A program made the position numbers and the translations under genes. A DNA stretch of 64,000 nt from Coralloluteibacterium stylophorae (GTDB taxonomy: Bacteria > Pseudomonadota > Gammaproteobacteria > Xanthomonadales > Xanthomonadaceae): positions 124,001 through 188,000 of the forward strand of contig NZ_JAGQFT020000005.1 of NCBI RefSeq assembly GCF_018122625.2, in the 5' to 3' direction. This document shows positions 7,687 through 16,995 of this stretch, one piece after another. The stretch's first letter is position 1; every line of letters begins with the position of its first letter. A model generated the notes under the pieces. It ran no database searches. It saw only the letters and a program-made list of their open reading frames with translations, and was not told the origin of the DNA.

Positions 7687-8544
7687 ATGAAGGTTCCCGC
7701 CGCGCTCCAGCCCCTCATCGACGACGGCCTGATCGACGCCGTGCTGCGTCCGCTCAAGAGCGGCAAGGAGGCGGCGGTCTACACCGTCGAGGCCAACGGC
7801 GAGGTGCTGTGCGCCAAGGTCTACAAGGACCTCGCGCAGCGCAGCTTCCAGGCCCGTGTGCAGTACCAGGAAGGACGCAGGGTGCGCGGCAGCCGCGAGG
7901 CCCGTGCGGTCGGTCGCGCCAGCCGGTTCGGCCGCCGCCAGCAGGAGGAGGAATGGAAGAACGCCGAGGCCGACGCGCTCTACCGGCTCGCCGACGCCGG
8001 CGTGCGCGTGCCGACGCCGCGCGGCTACTTCCACGGCGTGCTGCTGATGGACCTGATCGCCGACGGGGACGGGCACAGCGCGCCGCGGCTGGGTGAGGTC
8101 GAGCTGGCGCCGGAGGTGGCGCGGCGCTTCCACGCCATGCTGGTGGCCGATGTCGTGCGCATGCTCTGCCTCGGGCTCGTCCACGGCGATCTGTCCGAAT
8201 ACAACGTGCTGGTCGCACCGGACGGCCCGGTGATCATCGACTTCCCGCAGATCGTGAGCGCCTCGGGCAACAACGCCGCGCGCGCGATGCTGCTGCGCGA
8301 CGTGCACAACGTGCGCGACACCCTCGCGCGCTTCGCGCCGGAGCTGGCGCAGACCCACTACGGCGAGGAGATGTGGGCGCTCTACGAGAAGGGCGAGCTC
8401 ACGCCGGACGCCGCCCTCAGCGGCCGCTTCGCGTTCGACACCCGCCGCGCCGACGTGCGCGCGGTGCGCGCCTCGATCGAGGACGCGCGCCAGGAGGCGC
8501 TGATCCGCCAGCAGGGCCGGGAGGCGGCCGAGCGCGGCGACTGA
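7687..8544 (+). CDS. RIO1-family atypical serine kinase
   Basis: A 285-residue protein kinase-like fold. LKSGKEAAVYTVEANGEVLCAKVYKD is the nucleotide-binding segment with the invariant Lys. HGDLSEYNVLV is the catalytic loop (Asp and Asn) and VIIDFPQIV the metal-binding loop. A charged insert, RGSREARAVGRASRFGRRQQEEEWKNAEADAL, is the RIO flexible loop region. Bacterial RIO1-like proteins exist widely in proteobacteria, but their role is poorly known; archaeal and eukaryotic Rio1 act in small-subunit ribosome maturation. ATG 7687 starts the first recognisable RIO segment. It is 88 nt downstream of the broken glycosyltransferase. Confidence 0.88.
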   Translation: MKVPAALQPLIDDGLIDAVLRPLKSGKEAAVYTVEANGEVLCAKVYKDLAQRSFQARVQYQEGRRVRGSREARAVGRASRFGRRQQEEEWKNAEADALYRLADAGVRVPTPRGYFHGVLLMDLIADGDGHSAPRLGEVELAPEVARRFHAMLVADVVRMLCLGLVHGDLSEYNVLVAPDGPVIIDFPQIVSASGNNAARAMLLRDVHNVRDTLARFAPELAQTHYGEEMWALYEKGELTPDAALSGRFAFDTRRADVRAVRASIEDARQEALIRQQGREAAERGD

Positions 8545-8640
8545 AAGGCTGCAGCGCGCCTGCAACAGGCGTGCGCCACACTCGGCGGTTTCGTGTCCCG
8601 CGGTCGCGGGCACGCGTCGATCCGGGGAGTGGAAACCACA

Positions 8641-10251
8641 GTGAAGAACCTGCCGAAGTCCGATCGCGCCGTGGGAACGGGAACGCACCTGCGCATGCTG
8701 GCGCGCGCCTGCGCCGTGGGCGCGCTGGCGCTGGCGCTGGCCGGCTGCGCGAGCCTGCCGCGGGCCGACCAGGCGCCGCGCGCGCGCAACGTCATCGTCA
8801 TGATCAACGACGGCGCCGGCTGGGGCACCTGGGACGCCGCCGCCTACTGGCAGTACGGCCGCCGCGATGGCGCGCCCTACGCCGCCTTCCCCGCCCGCTA
8901 CGGCATGACCACCTTCCCGCTCAACACCGACGGCGCCCCCAGCGGCGACTCGGCGTCGCGCATCGGCTACGACGCGGCCCGCGCCTGGGACGTCGCCGCC
9001 ACCGGCGACCTCGTGCTGCCCTTCGCCGGCTACCGCTATCTCGCGGAGGCCGCGACCGACAGCGCCGCGGCCGGCACTGCCCTGGCGTCGGGAGTGAAGA
9101 CCTACAACAGCGCGATCAACCACGACAACCACGGCGACCCGGTCGAGCCGGTGTCGTTCCTGGCCAAGGCGCAGGGCAAGGCCACCGGCGTGGTGACCAG
9201 CGTGCCGTTCTCGCACGCCACGCCCGCGGCCTTCGGCGCGCAGAACGCCTCGCGCAACGCCTATCACGAGATCGCCCGGCAGATGCTGTCGGAGGGCCGA
9301 CTCGACCTGATCATGGGCACCGGCGCGCCGGGCTTCGACGTCAACGGCATCGCCTGCGACGCCTCCGCCGCGAACGGCGGCGGCACCGGCTGCGATGCGC
9401 CGGACCAGTTCATGGCGATCGCCGACTGGACCCGGCTCGCCGCAGGCCGCTATGGCGCCGACGAAGGCGGCCATCGCTGGCGGCTGATCCGCGAGCGGGC
9501 GGAGTTCGTCGCGCTGGCCGACGGCAGCCTGCGTGTGGACGGGCCGCTGATCGGCCTGCCCGAGGTCGCGATGACCCTGCAGCAGGCGCGCGAGGCCGAT
9601 GTGGTCGGGCGCGACCCGGCCACGGCCTCCGGCACCGCGCCGGTGGCGACGGTGCCGAGCCTGGCGACCATGACCCGCGGCGCGCTGCGGCACCTGCAGG
9701 CGCGCTCGGACGCGGGCCTGTTCCTGATGGTCGAGGGTGGCGCCACCGACTGGGCCGCGCACACCAGCCGCTGCGGGACCGAGTGGAACTACGGCGCCTG
9801 CGGTTCGGAGCCGGAGTACGGCCGCCTGATCGAGGAGACGGTGGACTTCAACGACGCCGTGGCCGAGGTCGTGGCCTGGGTCGAGGCCCACAGCAGCTGG
9901 GACGAGACGCTGCTGGTGGTCACCACCGACCACGACAACAGCATCCCGCTGGGGCCCGACGCGCAGGCGCAGCCGTTCCAGCCGGTGGCCAACCGCGGCA
10001 AGGGCCGCATGCCGGGCATCACCTTCCGCCGTACCGGCGGGCACGCCAACGGCCTGGTGCCGCTGTGGGCCAGGGGCGCGGGCGCGGAGCATTTCGCCGC
10101 GCTGGTGCGCGGCCGGGATCCCGGCTACGCGCGCCACGTCGGCCTCAACGACGGCAGCTACGTCGACAACACCGACGTCGCCCGCCTGGTGCGTGCGGCG
10201 CTCGCGGGCGAGCGGCCGATGCGATCGACTGACGCCATCAACGCGCGTTGA
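8641..10251 (+). CDS. Alkaline phosphatase (PhoA superfamily), predicted lipoprotein
   Basis: About 536 residues from GTG 8641, the best-placed start after GGGGAG; an ATG at 8695 is the alternative. A lipobox ALALAGC near residue 36 predicts export and lipid anchoring. VIVMINDGAGWGTWDAAAYW is the first metal-binding strand. ATDSAAAGTALASGVKTYN contains the catalytic Ser141, and VEGGATDWAAHTSRC and VVTTDHDNS supply the other zinc ligands (Asp, His, Asp, His). The enzyme should release phosphate from organic esters in the periplasm or at the cell surface. No pho box was recognised upstream. Its final residues lie at the edge of the lower-GC patch that follows. Confidence 0.9.
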   Translation: MKNLPKSDRAVGTGTHLRMLARACAVGALALALAGCASLPRADQAPRARNVIVMINDGAGWGTWDAAAYWQYGRRDGAPYAAFPARYGMTTFPLNTDGAPSGDSASRIGYDAARAWDVAATGDLVLPFAGYRYLAEAATDSAAAGTALASGVKTYNSAINHDNHGDPVEPVSFLAKAQGKATGVVTSVPFSHATPAAFGAQNASRNAYHEIARQMLSEGRLDLIMGTGAPGFDVNGIACDASAANGGGTGCDAPDQFMAIADWTRLAAGRYGADEGGHRWRLIRERAEFVALADGSLRVDGPLIGLPEVAMTLQQAREADVVGRDPATASGTAPVATVPSLATMTRGALRHLQARSDAGLFLMVEGGATDWAAHTSRCGTEWNYGACGSEPEYGRLIEETVDFNDAVAEVVAWVEAHSSWDETLLVVTTDHDNSIPLGPDAQAQPFQPVANRGKGRMPGITFRRTGGHANGLVPLWARGAGAEHFAALVRGRDPGYARHVGLNDGSYVDNTDVARLVRAALAGERPMRSTDAINAR

Positions 10252-10321
10252 GCCGGAAGTGCCGCGGCCCCGGTGACCCCGCTAGCGTCGCCGGCGCCGA
10301 GACCGGCCTCACCGACCGCGC

Positions 10322-10680
10322 CGGCAAGCCGCCGCTGCACGTGCCGCGCGCACCGATACCGGCGCCGTCGTGCTCCAGCTCCTGCAGACTGGCGCCGCGC
10401 TAACGAGGATCACCGCACCCGAAACCCCGTTCCAGTCCTAGTACTTCCCGATCGCCAAGGCGGTGCTCGACACGCAGTCTCGCCCACACGCTGCGCGATC
10501 GCGGCGTGGCCCAGCTTGGAGCGCACGAGGTACCACTGGAGGCGAACGTGGTGCGTCGTACTGGCGGCATGGCCGGTGGCACTATTGGCGCCGTCACTGC
10601 AAGCACCAACTGCATCAAGTACGGGTGGGGAAAGTGCATAGAACGAGCTGCCACGCGGTGCAGACCTCGGAGATCAGCAG
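10322..10680 (+). pseudogene. Decayed coding remnant of unknown family
   Basis: This stretch between the phosphatase and a small exported protein has no intact gene, yet a protein-like reading survives across two breaks. One frame reads DTGAVVLQLLQTGAALTRITAPETPFQS up to a TAG at 10439-10441 and continues in frame as YFPIAKAVLDTQ. After a one-frame shift near 10480 it reads LAHTLRDRGVAQLGAHEVPLEANVV, then a Gly-rich GGMAGGTIGAV. No family was recognised. A stop plus a frameshift within 150 bp, and weaker codon bias than in neighbouring genes, suggest a gene in decay. Boundaries are approximate and the whole call is tentative. Confidence 0.3.
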
Positions 10681-11055
10681 ATGCGCCTAGGCAAGGCCCT
10701 CATGGCAATAGCACTCATGATGCCCGTGGCCGCTCTCGCTGATCCACCAGTTGCTCAGTATCAGGTTCTACGAAGAACCGCGGCTTCGTTGCATCTTGAT
10801 GATCCGGAGGGAGATGCGCAGCGCAGTGTCTCCGAGGGCGATACTCGCTTCATCGGGATCACCGACTACAGCTGCCATCCGCCGGGCAGGCATGGAACGC
10901 GCCTAGAAGCACTGGTGGAGTTGCATGGTCTCCGGTGCCTCGCTGGAACGAGCGACGCATTGGAGAGCGCGGAGCATGCGCAGCTGCAGCGGGAGCTTTC
11001 CGTGTATGGGATTGCTTACAACCGTGCGCTGATGAAGCTGCTGACAGCAGACTAG
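10681..11055 (+). CDS. Small exported protein of unknown function
   Basis: A 124-residue frame starting at ATG 10681 with GGAG nine bases upstream (10669-10672). The first 20 residues form a signal peptide (MRLGKALMAIALMMPVAALA), so the product should reach the periplasm. The mature part has three Cys residues (SCHPPG, LRCLAG) and an acidic N-terminal half, with no family recognised. Codon use is clearly less G+C-biased than in neighbouring genes (for example ctcgctgatccaccagttgc), which together with the decayed remnant upstream suggests acquired or fast-evolving DNA. Not sure it is expressed. Confidence 0.55.
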   Translation: MRLGKALMAIALMMPVAALADPPVAQYQVLRRTAASLHLDDPEGDAQRSVSEGDTRFIGITDYSCHPPGRHGTRLEALVELHGLRCLAGTSDALESAEHAQLQRELSVYGIAYNRALMKLLTAD

Positions 11056-11215
11056 CGGCGCGGAGCGCATGGCTTGAAGCAGTCGCCGGTACACACGGCG
11101 TCCGTGTAGGGCGCTTACGCTTAGAAACCGGCGAGAGAGCTTGGCAGCTGCATTGACTGTTCAGAGCGAAGGCCATCCCCGGCGTCTTTGCATCTTTGGG
11201 TCTGGACGCACGGCG

Positions 11216-12112
11216 TCAGCCGAACACCAGCGTGCGGTGCGCCGAGATGCCGGCGGCGACGCCGTCGGCGCAGGCGAAGGTGACGCTGTGCGCGGCGCGG
11301 GTGATGTCGCCGGCGGCGAACACGCCCGGGACGCTGGTGGCGCGCTGCTCGTCGGTGCGCACGAGGGGGCCGAACGGACCGGCGTCGATCGCGCAGCCGA
11401 GGCGCTCGGCGATGTCGCTGTTGAGGCGCGTGCGCGGGGCGAGGAACAGCGCGTCGATCGCTGCCGCGCGTCCGTCCTCGAGCTCGATCGAGGCGAGTGC
11501 GGTGCCGTCGCCGTGCACGGCCCGCACCCGCGCCGTCTCGATCTCGATGCCCCGGGCGCGCAGCGGCGCGAGCGCGTCCGGGTCCGGCAGGGCGATGCCA
11601 TCGAGATAGAGCGTGGTCGGTCCCCACTCGGCGACGAGCTCGGCCTGGTGCAGCGACATCGGCGACACCGCGAGCACGCCCAGGCGCCGGCCGGCGAACT
11701 CGAAGCCGTGGCAGTAGGGGCAGTGCAGGACGCTGCGGCCCCAGCGTTCGGCGAGGCCGGCGATCTCCGGCAGGCCGTCGGCGATGCCGAAGGCCAGCAC
11801 CAGCTGCGCGGCCTCCAGCAGGTCGCCGGTGGCCAGCCGCACGCGGAAGCCTGCATCGCTGCGTTCGGCGTCGACGGCACGGCCCTGCACGAACGACGCC
11901 GTCGGATACGCGGCGACCTGGGCGCGCGCCGTGGCCAGCATCTCGCCGGGCACGCTGCCGTCCTGCGCGAAGAGGCCGTGCGCGTGTGCGGCGAAGCGGT
12001 TGCGCGGCAGGCCGGTGTCGATCACGCAGACCCGCCGCCGCGCGCGGGCGACGTAGAGCGCGGCGGACAGGCCGGCGAAGCTGCCGCCGACGACGATGAC
12101 GTCATGACGCAT
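11216..12112 (-). CDS. NAD(P)/FAD-dependent oxidoreductase, thioredoxin-reductase-like
   Basis: A 298-residue cytosolic flavoprotein. The N-terminal FAD-binding Rossmann motif is [20 protein letters not shown] (G9-x-x-x-x-G). A redox-active Cys pair, CPYCHG at C131/C134, lies between the two nucleotide domains as in thioredoxin reductase. The second FAD motif is [13 protein letters not shown] near the end. It lacks a partner thioredoxin or AhpC gene nearby. The start overlaps the last 11 nt of the Rrf2 regulator gene, so the two form a tight operon, a pairing seen in many bacteria. Proteins of this subgroup are often listed as thioredoxin reductase, but the electron acceptor is not known. Confidence 0.88.
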   Translation of the reverse strand: MRHDVIVVGGSFAGLSAALYVARARRRVCVIDTGLPRNRFAAHAHGLFAQDGSVPGEMLATARAQVAAYPTASFVQGRAVDAERSDAGFRVRLATGDLLEAAQLVLAFGIADGLPEIAGLAERWGRSVLHCPYCHGFEFAGRRLGVLAVSPMSLHQAELVAEWGPTTLYLDGIALPDPDALAPLRARGIEIETARVRAVHGDGTALASIELEDGRAAAIDALFLAPRTRLNSDIAERLGCAIDAGPFGPLVRTDEQRATSVPGVFAAGDITRAAHSVTFACADGVAAGISAHRTLVFG

Positions 12113-12566
12113 GGGCGTTCTCCAGATCGTGGGTGCCGCCGCGGGCGAGCAGACGCGCGTGGAAGTCGGCGCTGAGCGCGGCGAGGGTGACGTCGCCCAG
12201 GCGCGCGAGCAGGCGCGCCTCGGCACCGCGGAAGGCCTCGTCCAGGGCGGCGTTGACCGCCTCCTCGACCAGGCAGCCGGGCGCTTCGGTGCGGTGGCCC
12301 ATCGCCAGCAGCGACGGCGCGCCGAGCGCGTCGTAGATGTCGCGCAGGGTCACCGTCGAGAGATCGCAGGCCAGCGACCAGCCGCCGCCGTGGCCCTTGT
12401 CCGAGCGCACGTAGCCCTGCTCGCGCAGGCCGGCCATGATCCGGCGGACCACCACCGGGTTGGTGCACATGGCCCTGGCCAGCGCCTCGGAGGTGACCGG
12501 CCCCTCGCGCTCGGCCATGTGCAGCAGCACATGGAGCACGCCCGACAGTCGGCTGTCCCGTTTCAT
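12102..12566 (-). CDS. Rrf2-family transcriptional regulator
   Basis: A 154-residue winged-helix regulator. [30 protein letters not shown] and [21 protein letters not shown] are the conserved Rrf2 helix-turn-helix, followed by the glycine wing [12 protein letters not shown]. It has Cys34, Cys67 and Cys98, but not in the three-Cys Fe-S arrangement of NsrR or IscR, so sensing might use a different thiol chemistry or a ligand. A 29-bp palindrome covers its start codon (12561-12589), which implies autorepression of the operon with the downstream flavoprotein. No Shine-Dalgarno precedes the ATG. Confidence 0.88.
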   Translation of the reverse strand: MKRDSRLSGVLHVLLHMAEREGPVTSEALARAMCTNPVVVRRIMAGLREQGYVRSDKGHGGGWSLACDLSTVTLRDIYDALGAPSLLAMGHRTEAPGCLVEEAVNAALDEAFRGAEARLLARLGDVTLAALSADFHARLLARGGTHDLENAHAS

Positions 12567-12589
12567 GGAACATACGATGTTGCATGAAA
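12561..12589. promoter_or_regulatory. Palindromic operator over the Rrf2 gene start
   Basis: Left arm TTTCATGGAACAT (12561-12573), spacer ACG, right arm ATGTTGCATGAAA (12577-12589): 13-base arms with a single mismatch. The left arm contains the CAT that is the start codon of the Rrf2 gene on the minus strand. A dimeric repressor bound here would block initiation directly. The AT-rich symmetry is conspicuous in a local background of about 70% G+C. Assignment to the Rrf2 protein is inference from position. Confidence 0.75.
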
Positions 12590-12691
12590 TCGTCCGGGTC
12601 AAGCCGGCGCGTGCAGGACGGGTTGATCCGGATGTCGATCCGTGCCCCGGGAGATCGACCAGGAGCAGTCGATCCCACCAGGAGCACCGCG

Positions 12692-12940
12692 ATGACGAAT
12701 ACGCCGCCGCCAAAGGGTCCTGCGTCCTACTTCCCTTCGATCGAGAAGACCTACGGCAGGCCCGTCGCGCACTGGCTGGCGATCCTCGACGGCCTGCGCG
12801 ACCGCCCGCACATGCAGCGCGTGGCCGTGCTGAAGAGCGAGCACGGGCTGGGCCACGGTCACGCCAATGCGCTCGTGGCCCACCATCGCGCGCGGGACGC
12901 CGCCGGCCATGCGGACGGGACGTCGACGGCGAAGGCCTAA
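12692..12940 (+). CDS. DUF4287 domain protein
   Basis: An 82-residue protein starting at ATG 12692, with AGGAG at 12680-12684. The block [23 protein letters not shown] is the DUF4287 helix pair, and [22 protein letters not shown] is its strongly conserved second half. DUF4287 proteins are small, cytosolic and of unknown function, sometimes fused to DUF5655 domains. This copy is solitary and divergent from the Rrf2 operon; a shared regulatory gap of 125 bp contains the Rrf2 palindrome. Confidence 0.85.
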   Translation: MTNTPPPKGPASYFPSIEKTYGRPVAHWLAILDGLRDRPHMQRVAVLKSEHGLGHGHANALVAHHRARDAAGHADGTSTAKA

Positions 12941-12988
12941 GATGCTCGACCCCCGGCCGACGCCCGGCCGACCACGAGGATCTTTCGC

Positions 12989-14308
12989 ATGCGCAAGCGC
13001 GCCGCCCTGCTCGCCGCCGCCCTGCTCGCCGCGTCCGCCGCCGCCCAGGCCGCGGACGGTGCCGAACGCCAGCCATCGCAGGTGCGCATCGTCGAGGAGG
13101 ACGGTCGCTACCGGCTGCTGGTCGACGGCGAGCCGTTCCACATCCGCGGCGCGGGCGGTTCGAGCCGCCTGCAGGAGCTGGCCGCGCGCGGCGGCAACTC
13201 GTTCCGCACCTGGCGCCCGGAGCCGACCGAGGCCGCGACCTTCGCCCTGCTCGACGAGGCCCAGCGCCTGGGCCTGAAGGTGACCATGGGCCTGGAGGTC
13301 GCGCGCGAGCGCCACGGCTTCGACTACGACGATCCCGACGCCGTCGCCGCCCAGCTCGCGCGCCTGCGCGAGGAGGTCGAGGCCTACAGGGACCATCCGG
13401 CGCTGCTGATGTGGGCGGCGGGCAACGAGCTGAACCTGGAGGCGACCAACCCGGCGGTGTGGGACGCGGTCGACGACATCGCCGAGATGATCCACGAGGT
13501 CGATCCCAACCACCCGGTGATGACCACGCTCGCCGGCATCGGCAGCGACACCATCGCCGAGATCAAGGCGCGGGCTGACTCGCTCGACCTGATCGGCGTG
13601 CAGCTCTACGGCAACATCGACACCCTGCCGACGGCGCTGGAGGAGACGCGCTGGACCGGGCCCTACGTGGTCACCGAGTGGGGCCCGACCGGGCACTGGG
13701 AGAGCCCCGAGACGAGCTGGGGCGCGCCGGTCGAGGACACCGCCACCCGCAAGGCCGAGCTGCTGCAGGAGCGCTACCGGCGCGACATCGACAGCGACCG
13801 CACCCAGGGCCTGGGCTCCTACGTGTTCCTGTGGGGCAACAAGCAGGAGCGCACGCCGACCTGGTACGGGCTGTTCCTGCCCAGCGGCGAGGCGACCCCG
13901 GGCGTCGACGCCATGCAGCGCCTGTGGACCGGCTCGTGGCCGGCCAACCGCAGCCCATCGATCACGCCGCCGCTGCTCGACGGCCGCGGCGCGACCGACA
14001 GCGTGACCCTGGCGCCCGGCGCCACGGTCGAGGCGCGCGTCGAGGCCGCCGATCCCGACGGCGACGCGCTCGCCTTCCGCTGGTACGTGCTGGAGGAGAG
14101 CACCGCCACCTCGACCGGCGGCGATCCCGAGGACGTGCCGCCAGAGGTCGCCGTCGCGACGACCGAGACGGCGCCCGGTCGCATCCGCCTCACCGCGCCC
14201 GCGGAAGCCGGCAACTACCGCCTCTTCGTCGAGGTCCGCGACGGCCACGACCATGCCGCCTACGCCAACCTCCCGTTCCGCGTGCAGGCCGGCGCGGCGG
14301 ACGACTGA
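12989..14308 (+). CDS. Exported TIM-barrel glycoside hydrolase (GH2/GH5-like) with C-terminal Ig-like domain
   Basis: A 439-residue protein with a 22-residue signal peptide ending [25 protein letters not shown] followed by [12 protein letters not shown] is the start of a (beta/alpha)8 clan-A barrel. The acid/base is the Glu of [10 protein letters not shown] (about residue 150) and the nucleophile the Glu of [13 protein letters not shown] (about residue 230). From about residue 330 a PKD/Ig-like domain reads [17 protein letters not shown] and ends in a beta-rich segment. Such enzymes cleave or transglycosylate beta-glucans; the exact substrate cannot be told. It appears to be transcribed alone; a hairpin repeat lies 30 nt downstream. 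Confidence 0.85.
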   Translation: MRKRAALLAAALLAASAAAQAADGAERQPSQVRIVEEDGRYRLLVDGEPFHIRGAGGSSRLQELAARGGNSFRTWRPEPTEAATFALLDEAQRLGLKVTMGLEVARERHGFDYDDPDAVAAQLARLREEVEAYRDHPALLMWAAGNELNLEATNPAVWDAVDDIAEMIHEVDPNHPVMTTLAGIGSDTIAEIKARADSLDLIGVQLYGNIDTLPTALEETRWTGPYVVTEWGPTGHWESPETSWGAPVEDTATRKAELLQERYRRDIDSDRTQGLGSYVFLWGNKQERTPTWYGLFLPSGEATPGVDAMQRLWTGSWPANRSPSITPPLLDGRGATDSVTLAPGATVEARVEAADPDGDALAFRWYVLEESTATSTGGDPEDVPPEVAVATTETAPGRIRLTAPAEAGNYRLFVEVRDGHDHAAYANLPFRVQAGAADD

Positions 14309-14337
14309 CCGGGCTGCGCCCGGGTTCGCGCAACCTG

Positions 14338-14359
14338 CTCCCTCCCCTGCGGGGGAGGG
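14338..14359. repeat. REP-like CTCCCTCCCC hairpin
   Basis: CTCCCTCCCC-TG-CGGGGGAGGG forms a short G/C hairpin in the gap between convergent genes (glycoside hydrolase and AraC). It is followed by a GCGCAGCCGCGG tail. The same core and a similar tail occur at 31778, and an inverted copy at 31865. Dispersed palindromes of this kind are common in Lysobacteraceae genomes; whether they terminate transcription here is not known. Confidence 0.7.
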
Positions 14360-14454
14360 CTGGAGAGAGGGCGCAGCCGCGGCCTGGATCCGGATGAGGG
14401 AATGCCGCGCTTCGCGCGCCCCCCTGCCGACCGCGCCCCGCCCCTGCGCCAGAG

Positions 14455-15291
14455 TCAGACGGACCCCGCCTCCCGTGCCTGCCTCCACGCGCGCGGCGAC
14501 AGACCGCACTGCGCCTTGAACGCGCGCGACAGCGCGGCCTCGCTGCCGTAGCCGACCTCGTCGGCGATCACCTTGAGCGGGCGGCCTTCGCCCAGTGCCT
14601 GCTGGGCCAGGCCGATGCGCCACTGCTGCAGGTAGCCGCCCGGCGTCTGCCCGACGGTCCCGCGGAAGGCGGCGGCGAAGCTGCTGCGCGACATTCTCGC
14701 GACCTCCGCGAGCGCATCCAGGCTCCAGTCGCGCGCGGGGATCTCGTGCATCGCCACCAGCGCGTGGCGCAGGCGCGGATGGGCGAGGCCGGCGAGCAGG
14801 CCGACGCGCGCCTGGCCGTCCTCCATCAGGTGCCGCAGCACCTGGATCAGCACCACCTCGAACAGGCGGTCGAGCACCGCGCGGCGCCCGCAGTACTGCT
14901 GGAACGCCTCCTCGAACAGGACGCCGAGGATCGGTGTGGCGCCGGCGAGCGCGCCCAGGGGCAGGCACACGAAGGCCGGCAGCGCGGCCAGCACCGGGTT
15001 GCCGGCACCGCCATCGAAGCGCAGCCGCGCACAGGCGAAGTCCGCGCCGCGCGCGGGGTCGGTGACGAAGCGATGCGCCAGCGGGCGTGGATACAGCAGC
15101 AGGCTCGGCACCTCGACCCGCGCCGCGACCGCGCCGCCGTGGACCACCTCGACGCCGCCGCTGCGCACCAGGTGCAGCTGCCCGCTGCCGTCTTCCGCCG
15201 GCAGGTCGTTGATGCCGCACAGCGCCCCGGTGTGGAAGACCTCGGCGTGCACCGCGAAGCGCGCGAGCAGGGCATCGAGCCGGTCGACCAT
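14455..15291 (-). CDS. AraC-family transcriptional regulator with cupin-type effector domain
   Basis: A 278-residue protein. The N-terminal half (residues 1-150) is the beta-barrel effector domain of the Cupin_6 subgroup ([27 protein letters not shown], then [14 protein letters not shown]). The C-terminal 100 residues hold two helix-turn-helix motifs, [23 protein letters not shown] and [29 protein letters not shown]. It is divergent from the Ohr/chloroperoxidase pair with a 107-bp gap, and AraC proteins of this type commonly control the adjacent oxidoreductase or hydrolase genes, so it is the likely activator of those two (inference). Confidence 0.9.
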   Translation of the reverse strand: MVDRLDALLARFAVHAEVFHTGALCGINDLPAEDGSGQLHLVRSGGVEVVHGGAVAARVEVPSLLLYPRPLAHRFVTDPARGADFACARLRFDGGAGNPVLAALPAFVCLPLGALAGATPILGVLFEEAFQQYCGRRAVLDRLFEVVLIQVLRHLMEDGQARVGLLAGLAHPRLRHALVAMHEIPARDWSLDALAEVARMSRSSFAAAFRGTVGQTPGGYLQQWRIGLAQQALGEGRPLKVIADEVGYGSEAALSRAFKAQCGLSPRAWRQAREAGSV

Positions 15292-15398
15292 TTGAGACTC
15301 CAAGTCAAGTCGTGAGGACGGAAAGCCACCTTGCGTCCCGGTGGCGGGCGCATCGTACCCCTCGCCGACCGGCAACCACCACGACCACGGAGATTCCC

Positions 15399-15827
15399 AT
15401 GTCCCTCGACACCGTCCTCTACACCGCGCATGCGTCCGCCACCGGCGGCCGCGACGGCCGCGCCACCAGTTCCGACGGCGCGCTCGATGTCCGCCTCGCC
15501 ACGCCGCGCGAACTCGGCGGCGCCGGCGGCGACGGCACCAACCCGGAACAGCTGTTCGCGGCCGGCTATTCGGCCTGCTTCCTCGGCGCGCTGAAGTTCG
15601 TCGCCGCCCGCGAGAAGGTCGCCCTGCCGGCGGATGTGCGCATCGACGGCGCGGTCGGCATCGGCCCGGTGCCGACCGGCTTCGCCATCCAGGTGGAACT
15701 GCGCATCCACGTGCCCGGCCTGCCGCGCGAACGGGCGCAGGCGCTGGTGGACGCCGCCCACGTCGTCTGCCCCTACTCCAACGCGACGCGCGGAAACATC
15801 GACGTCGCGCTGGTCCTCGCCGACTGA
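15399..15827 (+). CDS. ohr: Organic hydroperoxide resistance protein Ohr
   Basis: A 142-residue OsmC/Ohr-fold enzyme that reduces fatty-acid and other organic hydroperoxides. The catalytic Cys60 ([11 protein letters not shown]) and resolving Cys124 ([13 protein letters not shown]) are present, and Arg18 and Glu50 are placed as in Ohr rather than OsmC. Ohr is usually re-reduced by lipoylated proteins and controlled by OhrR; here no OhrR is adjacent and the neighbouring AraC gene is divergent. A chloroperoxidase-like hydrolase follows 64 nt downstream, in the same orientation. Confidence 0.9.
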   Translation: MSLDTVLYTAHASATGGRDGRATSSDGALDVRLATPRELGGAGGDGTNPEQLFAAGYSACFLGALKFVAAREKVALPADVRIDGAVGIGPVPTGFAIQVELRIHVPGLPRERAQALVDAAHVVCPYSNATRGNIDVALVLAD

Positions 15828-15891
15828 GCCATTCCCACGCGGCCGGCGCCGCGGCCCCGAGCCGCGCCCGGCCCCTTCTCAGGAGAACCCC

Positions 15892-16833
15892 ATGAACACG
15901 CTCACCCGCAGCCTCGCCGCAGCCCTGCTGCTCTCCCTCGGCCACGCCGCGCCCGCCGCCGCGGAGGCCGCGCGCGCCACCCCCCCGGCCGCCAGCGTGC
16001 GCCAGTCCAGCGACATGCTGACCATGCGCGACGGCACCCGCATCTACTACAAGGACTGGGGCAGCGGCCAGCCCGTGGTCTTCAGCCACGGCTGGCCGTT
16101 GAACTCGGACAGCTGGGAAGCGCAGATGCTGTTCCTCGCCGACCACGGCTACCGCGTGATCGCCCACGACCGCCGCGGCCATGGGCGCTCCAGCCAGCCC
16201 TGGACCGGCAACGACATGGACACCTACGCCGACGACCTCGCCCAGGTCATCGAGGCGCTCGACCTGCACGACGCGGTGCTGGTCGGCTTCTCCACCGGCG
16301 GTGGCGAGGTCGCGCGCTACATCGGCCGCCACGGCACCGACCGGGTCAGGAAGGCGGTGCTGGTCAGCGCGGTGCCGCCGCTGATGCTGAAGACGCCGGC
16401 CAACCCCGGCGGCCTGCCGATCGAAGCCTTCGATCTCCTGCGCGAGGCCTCGCTGGCCAACCGTTCGCAGCTCTACCTCGACATCGCCAGCGGCCCCTTC
16501 TACGGCTTCAACCGCCCGGGCGCGACGCCGTCGCAGGGCCTGGTCCAGTCGTTCTGGAGGCAGGGGATGATGGGCGGCCACAAGAACACCTACGACTCGA
16601 TCGCGGCGTTCTCGGCCACCGACTTCACCGCCGACCTCAAGCGCTTCGACGTGCCGACCCTGGTGATCCACGGCGACGACGACCAGATCGTGCCGATCGA
16701 CGCCGCCGGCCGCGCCTCGGCGAAGCTGATCGCGGACGCCCGTCTCATCGTCTATCCCGGCGCGCCGCACGGCCTCACCGCGACCCATGCCGACCGGCTC
16801 AACCAGGACCTGCTCGACTTCGTCCGGGAGTGA
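15892..16833 (+). CDS. Exported alpha/beta hydrolase, non-haem chloroperoxidase family
   Basis: A 313-residue protein with a 24-residue signal peptide (ending APAAAEAA). The fold is the perhydrolase/chloroperoxidase branch of alpha/beta hydrolases: oxyanion region [12 protein letters not shown], nucleophile Ser134 in [13 protein letters not shown], acid Asp in HGDDDQIVP (about 267) and His in [11 protein letters not shown] (about 297). Members form peracids from acetate and peroxide or act as esterases. AGGAG precedes ATG 15892. A strong hairpin terminator follows at 16839. Placement behind ohr suggests a shared peroxide or solvent-stress theme (inference). Confidence 0.88.
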   Translation: MNTLTRSLAAALLLSLGHAAPAAAEAARATPPAASVRQSSDMLTMRDGTRIYYKDWGSGQPVVFSHGWPLNSDSWEAQMLFLADHGYRVIAHDRRGHGRSSQPWTGNDMDTYADDLAQVIEALDLHDAVLVGFSTGGGEVARYIGRHGTDRVRKAVLVSAVPPLMLKTPANPGGLPIEAFDLLREASLANRSQLYLDIASGPFYGFNRPGATPSQGLVQSFWRQGMMGGHKNTYDSIAAFSATDFTADLKRFDVPTLVIHGDDDQIVPIDAAGRASAKLIADARLIVYPGAPHGLTATHADRLNQDLLDFVRE

Positions 16834-16838
16834 GCACG

Positions 16839-16883
16839 CCCCACCGCCCGCACGCCAGGACGGGAGCGCGGGCGGTGGGGTTT
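16839..16883 (+). terminator. Rho-independent terminator after the chloroperoxidase gene
   Basis: A perfect 13-bp stem, CCCCACCGCCCGC (16839-16851) pairing with GCGGGCGGTGGGG (16868-16880), has a 16-nt loop and is followed by TTT. It starts six bases after the stop codon, so it should end the ohr-chloroperoxidase transcript. Confidence 0.85.
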
Positions 16884-16995
16884 CCGCCGGATCCGCCCGC
16901 GGCGTGCAGGCCGTTGCGCACGGTGACTTCCAACAGGCGGCGCGAGGGGCTGGCGGTGGCAAGGTCGGATGGGTCCGTCTTCCATGGAGGCACCC

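Noticed and set aside
8593-8613. Hairpin GTGTCCCGC-GGTC-GCGGGCAC between the RIO kinase and phosphatase genes
   Set aside because: Short stem with a bulge and no T-run; not convincing as a terminator.
10506-10742. Possible bacteriocin-like peptide with a Gly-Gly-rich segment and a CIKYGWGKC loop
   Set aside because: No leader, immunity or export genes are nearby and no ribosome binding site is clear. The segment reads better as part of a decayed longer frame.
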